12,822 nucleotides of DNA from Anaerolineales bacterium UBA4823 (GTDB taxonomy: Bacteria; Chloroflexota; Anaerolineae; Anaerolineales; UBA4823). Position 1 is the stretch's first letter; every line of letters starts with the position of its first letter. The stretch spans positions 5,957 to 18,778 of the forward strand of contig DHFN01000040.1 in assembly GCA_002402275.1 (NCBI GenBank). The letters run 5' to 3'. The notes beneath the pieces were generated by a model, which saw nothing but the letters and a program-made list of their open reading frames with translations, did not search any database and was not told the origin of the DNA. The translations under genes were made by a program, and so were the position numbers. Shown here piece by piece: positions 6,657-12,822 of this stretch.

Positions 6657-7460
6657 TTATGCTGGTGCCCGATCTTTGAGGGTTACTTTCACGATATCTC
6701 CGATATTAATCCCCAATTTTTGGGCAGCATTCCCATTCACCTCACAAATAAGCAAATTATCACTACTGCCATATAAAGAAACTAAACTGCCTGGCGGTTT
6801 TTCGCCAAATGTATTCACAAAATCTTGAATCACCCCCCCTTTTACTATGACCTGCTGGATTACCTTATCTCCAATATCATCCCGCATGATACAAGTCGAG
6901 ATATTCCCAAAATGATCGATATGAATCACTTCACCTTGTAAACCATCTGGAGTAGACGCTGGTTTAGGTAGATTGAGACGGACAACATCGCCGATGGGCG
7001 CGCCTAAATCATTCAGGATAACCCCAGCAGCAAGATGAGCAGCCACAGGAGCGAAGAGATCGCGGCCATGAAAAACATAACTTATCTGGGGTAACCAATA
7101 TTCCCGCTGATTTAGATGGACAAAACGGACTACCTGCCCTTGTTTTTCACAGTTTTCAATCATCCGAGTAAAGACGCCATTATCTGGTCCTACCACATAT
7201 TGATTGCCCAAAAGTCCGGCAATTGGACGGCGGTCTGTTCCCACCCCCGGATCCACCACAGCAACATGGATAGTACCGGCTGGAAAAAACCGGGCTGCCC
7301 GAGACAAAACTAAAGCTGCTTCGCTGATGGCTTGTGATGCAATAAGATGGCTGATATCAACGATTTGAGTTTGGGGTGCGATTTTCAAAATTACCCCTTT
7401 CATTGCACCTACGTTTCCATCCTTTAGACCAAAATCCGTAGTAAGTGTTATAAGCGCCAT
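6657..7460 (-). CDS. SAM hydrolase, adenosine-forming (SAM hydroxide adenosyltransferase, DUF62)
   Basis: Predicted to hydrolyse S-adenosylmethionine to adenosine and L-methionine using an activated water, the reaction described for the DUF62 family related to SAM-dependent fluorinase and chlorinase. The 267 residues cover the full family length. The N-terminal domain has TTDFGLKD at 7-14, DPGVGTDR at 70-77 and GPDNG at 91-95, then FHGRDLFAP at 130-138. The smaller C-terminal domain has IDHFGN at 181-186. Asp70, Arg77 and His131 match the Asp-Arg-His triad that sets hydrolase members apart from halogenases. No signal peptide is seen, so it is cytoplasmic. The ATG at 7460 has no Shine-Dalgarno sequence, and promoter-like elements lie almost against it, suggesting a leaderless or very short-leader mRNA. 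It lies 214 bases upstream of the ECF transporter genes on the same strand and divergent from the glycosyltransferase gene. Confidence 0.93.
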   Translation of the reverse strand: MALITLTTDFGLKDGNVGAMKGVILKIAPQTQIVDISHLIASQAISEAALVLSRAARFFPAGTIHVAVVDPGVGTDRRPIAGLLGNQYVVGPDNGVFTRMIENCEKQGQVVRFVHLNQREYWLPQISYVFHGRDLFAPVAAHLAAGVILNDLGAPIGDVVRLNLPKPASTPDGLQGEVIHIDHFGNISTCIMRDDIGDKVIQQVIVKGGVIQDFVNTFGEKPPGSLVSLYGSSDNLLICEVNGNAAQKLGINIGDIVKVTLKDRAPA

Positions 7461-7544
7461 AATTCTTATATTTTAACACAGCTCTTGGATTCAAACTTGC
7501 AACCTTGCTTGCTTAGGCGCGATAGAGTATGATACAGAAAAATT
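7461..7544. promoter_or_regulatory. Divergent promoter region between the SAM hydrolase and glycosyltransferase genes
   Basis: An 84-base gap must carry promoters for both directions. Plus strand: TTGCTT (7505-7510), 17 bases, TATGAT (7528-7533), predicting a start near 7540, five bases before the TTG codon. Minus strand: TAAAAT (read from 7475 to 7470) with TTGAAT (7494 to 7489) 15 bases upstream, or TTTGAA at 16, predicting a start within a few bases of the ATG at 7460. The elements match sigma-70-type consensus only partly, so this is a proposal. Confidence 0.4.
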
Positions 7545-9722
7545 TTGGATGGCAGGATGTTCTTTGTGGAAGAACCAAGTGTACTAGACTACGTCAAATA
7601 CCTGTTAAAAAATTGGTACCGGATTCCAAAGCTGATCAAGGAGGCAAAAACAAGAGATCAAACCCCTCCATTGTCTGAGCAAGAAAATCTTGTTCAAGTG
7701 GTTCCGGTTGAAGAGACCGAAAAACGCAGATCTCATTTAAAACTTGGCCGCTACCCCCTTGCTAGCTTACTGGCTTTGGGGTCGGCATTATTTGGTCAAC
7801 TGGCATTAGAGCCCCCGGATCCGAACAAAATTTTGGGGATTGAATTATATTTCCTGGCTGCCCTGATGTTCTTTATCGCCCTCTGGCGCAAGGAATTTAT
7901 TCTCTCCCCTATACCAGAAAACGATGCAACAATTACTGAATTCAAGGTTTACCTGCCCGCTTTATTGGGAGCAATTGGGGTGGGTGGATTAGCCTTTCTG
8001 GCATTTGGAGGGGGTGATTTTAACACCCTTAATCTCCTCCTCTGGGTCTGTGCCATTCTGCTAATGGCGCGGGCTTTTTATCCTCTAACTCTCTTCCGAG
8101 TGGAATGGTTCCGTCGAGCTTACCAATTTATCACCCAAAAGAAATGGCAAATTTCGATTACCCGCTGGGCGGTTTTCATCTTCATCACTATCCTAATCAT
8201 CCTTTATTTCCGTTTTTACCACCTAAACCAAGTTCCACCTGAAATGGTCAGTGATCATGCTGAAAAACTACTCGATGTTTCCGATGTATTGAATGGACAA
8301 TGGCATATTTTCTACCCCCGTAATACCGGCCGCGAAGCCTTCCAAATGTTCCTTACCGCCGCGGTGGCGAGCGTATTTGGCACTGGATTATCCTTCCTGA
8401 GCCTAAAACTTGGCACAGCCATTGCCGGGCTGCTAACTTTTCCGTACATTTATCTATTGGGTAAAGAAATTGCCAACCGAAGGGTAGGCTTGTTCGCAAT
8501 GCTTCTGGCGGGTACTTCTTATTGGCTAAATGTAATCACCCATGTAGCGTTGCGTTTTTCACTCTATCCTTTATTTGTCGCGCCAACCTTATATTATCTG
8601 ATAAAAGGTTTACGGCAGCCCAACTCAAAAGATTTTATCTTAAGTGGATTCTTCTTGGGATTAGGACTGCATGGTTATACGCCATTTCGAATTGTGCCGC
8701 TTGTCGTTCTGGTTGCGGTAGGATTAGCCCTCCTTCATCGTTTCAATCCCGCCAAACGTAAAGCCATGCTATTTGGGTTGGTTATCCTTATCTTGATCTC
8801 GGTAATGGTCTTTTTACCCTTAATGCGATATGCCTTGGAAAACCCCGACCAGTTCAATTATCGTACGTTAACTCGCCTAAGCAACTTAGAAAAGCCTCTG
8901 GATAAACCAGCTTGGCAAATCTTTTTCAACAATCTCTGGAAAGCTATGATCATGTTCTTCTGGGATAACGGAGGGGTTTGGGTGGTATCCATCCCCGGCA
9001 GACCAGCTCTGAGTGTGGTGCCAGCTGCGCTCCTTTTCCTGAGTATGATTTACATTTTGGTTCGTTATGTCCGCCAGCATAATTGGATGGATCTCTTTCT
9101 TTTTCTCTCTATTCCGATGTTAATGTTACCCTCAATCCTTTCTTTAGCTTTTCCGGATGAAAATCCCATTCTCAACCGCACCTCTGGGGCAATTATTCCG
9201 GTCTTTATCTTGGTTGGAATTGGATTAGATCTGATTCTCTCCATTTGCGAAAAAAACTTTCCTCCTACACCGAGTAAAGTGATCGGAGGGATGATTGTTG
9301 TTTGCCTATTAGGTGCTGCTATCCTTCAGGATTATGACTTAATTTTTCATCAGTACCAAGATCAATACGCCCGCTCTGCCTGGAATACAAATGATATGGG
9401 AAAAATCATCCATGAATTTGCCAACACGATTGGCACGCCAGACAATGCTTGGGTTGTTGCCTACCCCTATTGGGTGGATACTCGCCTAGTGGGAATTAAC
9501 GCGGGCTATCCTCTTAAAGATTATGCTATTTGGCCCGACCATATTCAGGAAACTCTTTCAATTCAAGGTCCAAAACTTTTTATCGGAAACCCTCAAGATC
9601 AAAATGGATTGCTCATTCTCCATCAAGTCTACCCAAAAGGTAGTTTACAAGAGAAGCATTCAAAATATGAGGGGAAAGATTTTTGGGTTTATTTCGTTCC
9701 ACCCCAGTCCGTCCAACCTTAA
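7545..9722 (+). CDS. GT-C type membrane glycosyltransferase (family 39 / PMT-like)
   Basis: Predicted polytopic membrane glycosyltransferase that uses a polyprenyl-phosphate sugar donor on the outer face of the membrane. The 725 residues start with a charged cytoplasmic section (about 1-68) and have four early hydrophobic segments (about 70-90, 99-115, 136-156, 163-180). After another helix at about 207-224 comes the first large external loop with VPPEMVSDHAEKLLDV at 230-245; D237 sits where GT39 enzymes carry their catalytic acidic residue. NTGREAF at 260-266 and about eight further membrane segments follow, with a short soluble tail at about 625-725. The early segments before the GT39 core are an extension. 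The listed start is TTG at 7545; ATG at 7557 in the same frame is an alternative, and neither has a good ribosome binding site. Acceptor and sugar are unknown. The next gene, 41 bases downstream, encodes a second membrane glycosyltransferase-like protein. Confidence 0.85.
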   Translation: MDGRMFFVEEPSVLDYVKYLLKNWYRIPKLIKEAKTRDQTPPLSEQENLVQVVPVEETEKRRSHLKLGRYPLASLLALGSALFGQLALEPPDPNKILGIELYFLAALMFFIALWRKEFILSPIPENDATITEFKVYLPALLGAIGVGGLAFLAFGGGDFNTLNLLLWVCAILLMARAFYPLTLFRVEWFRRAYQFITQKKWQISITRWAVFIFITILIILYFRFYHLNQVPPEMVSDHAEKLLDVSDVLNGQWHIFYPRNTGREAFQMFLTAAVASVFGTGLSFLSLKLGTAIAGLLTFPYIYLLGKEIANRRVGLFAMLLAGTSYWLNVITHVALRFSLYPLFVAPTLYYLIKGLRQPNSKDFILSGFFLGLGLHGYTPFRIVPLVVLVAVGLALLHRFNPAKRKAMLFGLVILILISVMVFLPLMRYALENPDQFNYRTLTRLSNLEKPLDKPAWQIFFNNLWKAMIMFFWDNGGVWVVSIPGRPALSVVPAALLFLSMIYILVRYVRQHNWMDLFLFLSIPMLMLPSILSLAFPDENPILNRTSGAIIPVFILVGIGLDLILSICEKNFPPTPSKVIGGMIVVCLLGAAILQDYDLIFHQYQDQYARSAWNTNDMGKIIHEFANTIGTPDNAWVVAYPYWVDTRLVGINAGYPLKDYAIWPDHIQETLSIQGPKLFIGNPQDQNGLLILHQVYPKGSLQEKHSKYEGKDFWVYFVPPQSVQP

Positions 9723-9751
9723 CCATACAGATAATCTCACTAAACTGGTGT

Positions 9752-9757
9752 TATCAT
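9752..9757 (+). promoter_or_regulatory. Possible -10 box placed for a leaderless mRNA of the fused membrane protein gene
   Basis: TATCAT lies at exactly -12 to -7 relative to the A of the ATG at 9764, and no Shine-Dalgarno sequence is present. No convincing -35 box is seen, so cotranscription from the upstream glycosyltransferase gene remains likely. Confidence 0.25.
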
Positions 9758-9763
9758 AAAATT

Positions 9764-12700
9764 ATGCAGCCACTCCCTATAAAAGAAAAAAAACCGCTTT
9801 CAAATCGAGTCTATCTGCTAGGTTTACTTCTCATTCTTTTAGCTTCAGCATACTTTCGCACCGTTGGCATATATTGGGGGGAAGAGCAATACTTACACCC
9901 GGATGAACGATTTCTGGTTTGGGTCGGTTCAGATATATCCCCTGTTCACAGCTTCAGCGAGTATTTTAACACTACCATTTCCTCTTTGAATCCCCATAAT
10001 CGTGGTCACGGTTTTTTTGTGTATGGGACCTTGCCCATGTTTACCACCCGTTATTTAGTAGAGTGGATTATTGGTCATTCTGGTTTTCAAGAAATGCTCC
10101 AAGTCGGAAGACCCCTCTCTGCTTTGGCGGATTTGCTCACTGTACTATTGGTTGCTGCAACTGCTCACCATCTATATGGAAAAAAGGTCAGTTTGCTTGC
10201 AGCCGCTTTCTATGGGATGGCGGTTTTACCGATTCAACTCTCTCACTTTTTCAAAGAAGATACTTTCTTGAATATGTTCATTTTCTTGGGGATTTACTTA
10301 GCTATTCGGATAGCAGATATTCCAGAACCCAATTCAGAAATCCAGGATACGACTGACCCGCCGGTCAACTCGGCTGGGTTTTGGAAATCTTGGTTTAAAT
10401 CTCCGCTATTTCTCCTTAACATCGCATTTGGTTTAAGCTTTGGATGTGCACTGAGCTCCAAAATCACTGCATATCCATTGGCTTTTGTACTTCCAGCAGC
10501 TTTTATCATCCGCTATTTCAACATTCATTTTACCGATAAAGATGAATACGCCCGGCAGTTATTTATCAAAAAAGCAATATGCTATCTGATCCTGGGTGGT
10601 TTCATCAGTATTTTGACTTTCCGAATCTTTCAACCCTATGCATTCAAGGGCCCTGGTTTCTTTGGGGTTCTTCCCAATCCAGCTTGGGTTGAAAATATCA
10701 AAGAGCAGCGCAATCAAAGCACAGGGGACGTGGATTTCCCTCCTGCTTTGCAATGGGCACGCCGATCATTTACCTTTTCGGGTAAGAATTTAACCCTATG
10801 GGGACTAGGTTTACCGCTCGGTTTATTGGCATGGGCGGGTTTTATTTGGATGGGCTGGCGTAGCCTACGAGGTGATTGGCGGAAGCATGCCATTGTGTGG
10901 GGATGGACGGCTTTTTATTTCATCTGGCAATCCTTCCAACCTAATCCAACCATGCGTTATCAATTACCGAGTTATCCTGGTCTGGCAATCATGGCAGCCT
11001 GGTTGATTATCTGGCTTTATCAATTCAAACCAGACGCAGCAAATAGCCCAACCGTTTATCTTGATTCACAGCCGGAAAAGCCTGCGCGGCAGCCATTCTT
11101 ACTCCGGCTTCGATCATTTTGGAATTCAAAGGCAGCCACTTGGACAAGTTGGATATTAGCTATTCTCGTGTTGTCCCTCACAGCCACCTGGGCGTATGCT
11201 TTCACTCGAATTTATACCCGCCCGGTCACTCGTATTGCTGCATCTCGTTGGATCTATCAAAATGTTCCAGGCCCAATCAATGTACAAATCCAATCCCCTT
11301 CCGCAGCCAGTTACAACCAACCCCTTTCCTTCCCATATGGTGATGCTATCACAGCCACCCATCCGTATCAAACAACCTTTGAAGCTCATCTAACCGGGAA
11401 CATTACCCAGGTTAGCTTGGGACATGCTTTGGACGTTACCAACTTGCGCACCGATAAAACTCTCCTTCTTACTCTTAGCAAATCAGCTCAACCAGATTTT
11501 TCTATCCAGTTGAAATTGACATCCGATTTTTTACCAATTTCCGACGAACGTGGAGAAAGTTTTACCATTCCTCTACCTAACCCTTTTCCGGTTAATCAAG
11601 GAGAGCAATATCAACTAGTTCTATCTATTGAAAATACCCAGGCTGCTATTGCGCTCTCGGGAGCATCCCCGGCAAATGAAAGCTCTTGGGATGATGGTCT
11701 TCCATTGCGCATGGATGGGTATGATGGCTATGGGGGTATCTATACCCCCGATCTAGTTTTTGAAATGTATTGGGATGACAACCCCGAAAAATTAGACCGT
11801 TTCCTTTCCACTCTGGATCAATCCGATTACATTTTTATTTCTTCTAACCGACAATGGGCAACTGTTCCACGCATACCGGAAAGATATCCATTAAGCACAA
11901 CCTACTACCGTCATCTCATCGGCTGCCCCGATGAAAAAGATGTGATTTGGTGTTATAACGTCGCCAAACCAGGACAATTCCAAGGAGATTTAGGATTTGA
12001 TTTAGTTCAGGTCTTTGAATCTTTTCCTTCAATCGGTAAACTCCAAATCAATGATCAATTTGCCGAAGAAGCCTTTACCGTTTACGATCATCCCAAAGTG
12101 CTGATCTTTACCAAAGATGAAACCTATGATGCAGATGCGGTATATGACAAATTTATGCAGGTTGATCTTTCGCAAGTGATCCACATGATTCCGGCGGATG
12201 TGCCCATGAAACCTGCCGGGATTATGCTGCCGATGGTACGGTTTGCAGATCAGCAGAACGACGGCACGTGGTCCGAGTTGTTTAACGCTCAAAGCCTGAT
12301 GAATCAATATCCCATTGTTGCTTTGATGGTATGGTATGTTGCTATATTGCTGTTGGGCTGGGCGGTCTATCCCGTTACCCGGCTGGCGTTTTCAGGGCTG
12401 GCAGACCGTGGATATGGGGTTTCGCGGCTGGTCGGGTTGTTAGTTCTCGCCTGGCTTTGCTGGCTTACTGGTTCTGCTGCCATTCCGGTAACAAAACTGA
12501 CTGTCTGGCTTGTTTTCGTTTTCATCTTTATAGTGAGTCTTCTATTGGCTTATCGCCATAGAATAGAAATAATTGATGAAATACAAGAGAAGAAACAGCT
12601 TTTTATTACCATTGAACTGGTATCGTTGGTTCTCTTTGTCTTTTTTGTGCTGGTCAGGCTTGGAAACCCGGATCTGTGGCATCCTTATAAGGGCGGCGAA

Positions 12701-12822
12701 AAACCAATGGACTTTGCCTATTGGAATGCGGTCATAAAAAGCATTACATTTCCACCATATAATCCCTGGTTCAGCGGTGGTTACATCAATTATTACTATT
12801 ATGGATTTGTAGTGGCAGGTAT
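9764..12822 (+). CDS. Fused GT39-like glycosyltransferase and Chlor_Arch_YYY (DUF2298) membrane protein, 3' truncated by window edge
   Basis: One uninterrupted frame of 1019 codons from ATG 9764 to the right edge; I read it through and found no stop. The N-terminal part (about 1-480) resembles GT39/PMT enzymes: a first helix at 14-32, then the external motif HPDERF at 45-50 with acidic D47-E48, then HFFKED at 161-166 and several more helices, the last near 460-480. A section of about 360 residues (480-840) has few hydrophobic segments, begins with ASRWIYQNVPG, contains a FISSNRQWATVPRIPERYPL segment, and ends near FTVYDHPKVLIF; it is probably extracytoplasmic. From about residue 846 (NQYPIVALMVW) the Chlor_Arch_YYY domain begins, with GNPDLWHPYKGGEKPMDFAY (E979, D983) and GGYINYYYYG (Y1010-Y1013). 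The C-terminus lies outside. The YYY domain function is unknown; a surface glycan role is inferred from the fused and adjacent transferases. Confidence 0.88.
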   Translation, partial: MQPLPIKEKKPLSNRVYLLGLLLILLASAYFRTVGIYWGEEQYLHPDERFLVWVGSDISPVHSFSEYFNTTISSLNPHNRGHGFFVYGTLPMFTTRYLVEWIIGHSGFQEMLQVGRPLSALADLLTVLLVAATAHHLYGKKVSLLAAAFYGMAVLPIQLSHFFKEDTFLNMFIFLGIYLAIRIADIPEPNSEIQDTTDPPVNSAGFWKSWFKSPLFLLNIAFGLSFGCALSSKITAYPLAFVLPAAFIIRYFNIHFTDKDEYARQLFIKKAICYLILGGFISILTFRIFQPYAFKGPGFFGVLPNPAWVENIKEQRNQSTGDVDFPPALQWARRSFTFSGKNLTLWGLGLPLGLLAWAGFIWMGWRSLRGDWRKHAIVWGWTAFYFIWQSFQPNPTMRYQLPSYPGLAIMAAWLIIWLYQFKPDAANSPTVYLDSQPEKPARQPFLLRLRSFWNSKAATWTSWILAILVLSLTATWAYAFTRIYTRPVTRIAASRWIYQNVPGPINVQIQSPSAASYNQPLSFPYGDAITATHPYQTTFEAHLTGNITQVSLGHALDVTNLRTDKTLLLTLSKSAQPDFSIQLKLTSDFLPISDERGESFTIPLPNPFPVNQGEQYQLVLSIENTQAAIALSGASPANESSWDDGLPLRMDGYDGYGGIYTPDLVFEMYWDDNPEKLDRFLSTLDQSDYIFISSNRQWATVPRIPERYPLSTTYYRHLIGCPDEKDVIWCYNVAKPGQFQGDLGFDLVQVFESFPSIGKLQINDQFAEEAFTVYDHPKVLIFTKDETYDADAVYDKFMQVDLSQVIHMIPADVPMKPAGIMLPMVRFADQQNDGTWSELFNAQSLMNQYPIVALMVWYVAILLLGWAVYPVTRLAFSGLADRGYGVSRLVGLLVLAWLCWLTGSAAIPVTKLTVWLVFVFIFIVSLLLAYRHRIEIIDEIQEKKQLFITIELVSLVLFVFFVLVRLGNPDLWHPYKGGEKPMDFAYWNAVIKSITFPPYNPWFSGGYINYYYYGFVVAG

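Noticed and set aside
12029..12307. A 92-residue minus-strand frame opposite the fused membrane protein gene.
   Set aside because: The plus-strand frame through it is continuous and shows family motifs on both sides; the antisense frame has no recognisable feature.
12331..12561. A 76-residue plus-strand frame near the right edge.
   Set aside because: It is an out-of-frame shadow of the YYY-domain coding region.

Overview
The window looks like chromosomal DNA of a member of the Chloroflexota, most likely of the Anaerolineae. This is inferred from gene content: a membrane protein carrying the Chlor_Arch_YYY (DUF2298) signature next to GT39-type membrane glycosyltransferases, a fused alpha/beta ADP-forming acyl-CoA synthetase, and an ECF transporter with a double ATPase. 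I could not test it against a database. There are eight recognisable protein-coding genes, one of them cut by the right edge. I see no rRNA, tRNA, CRISPR array, insertion sequence or prophage gene.

Left part (1-705): about 244 bases without a convincing gene, then a small DUF488/YeaO-like gene on the plus strand. A large nested inverted repeat (627-704) fills the gap between this gene and the convergent minus-strand block, and is probably a shared transcription end.

Middle part (706-7460), all minus strand, in order of transcription: a SAM hydrolase (adenosine-forming, DUF62), a 214-base gap, a fused double-ATPase EcfA, an integral-membrane S component, the EcfT coupling protein, and an ADP-forming acetyl/acyl-CoA synthetase. 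The ATPase, S component and EcfT together make a complete, dedicated ECF (energy-coupling factor) importer. The last four genes are closely spaced (68, 69 and 28 bases between coding regions, using the S start at 4771; 101 counting from the preferred start at 4738 for the first gap), with good ribosome binding sites before the last three, so they probably form one operon. A perfect 13-bp stem-loop lies between the S and EcfT genes. The substrate is unknown. The adjacent SAM hydrolase suggests, but does not prove, a link to adenosine, methionine or a SAM-dependent cofactor.

Right part (7545-12822), plus strand, divergent from the SAM hydrolase across an 84-base gap: a 725-residue GT-C type membrane glycosyltransferase, then 41 bases later a very long membrane protein open to the edge of the window (at least 1019 residues). 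The second protein joins an N-terminal GT39-like glycosyltransferase, an extracytoplasmic beta-rich section and the start of a Chlor_Arch_YYY (DUF2298) domain in a single frame. The pair probably acts in lipid-linked sugar transfer at the cell surface. The fusion, the ECF/SAM-hydrolase neighbourhood and the intergenic hairpins are the points most worth a second look.
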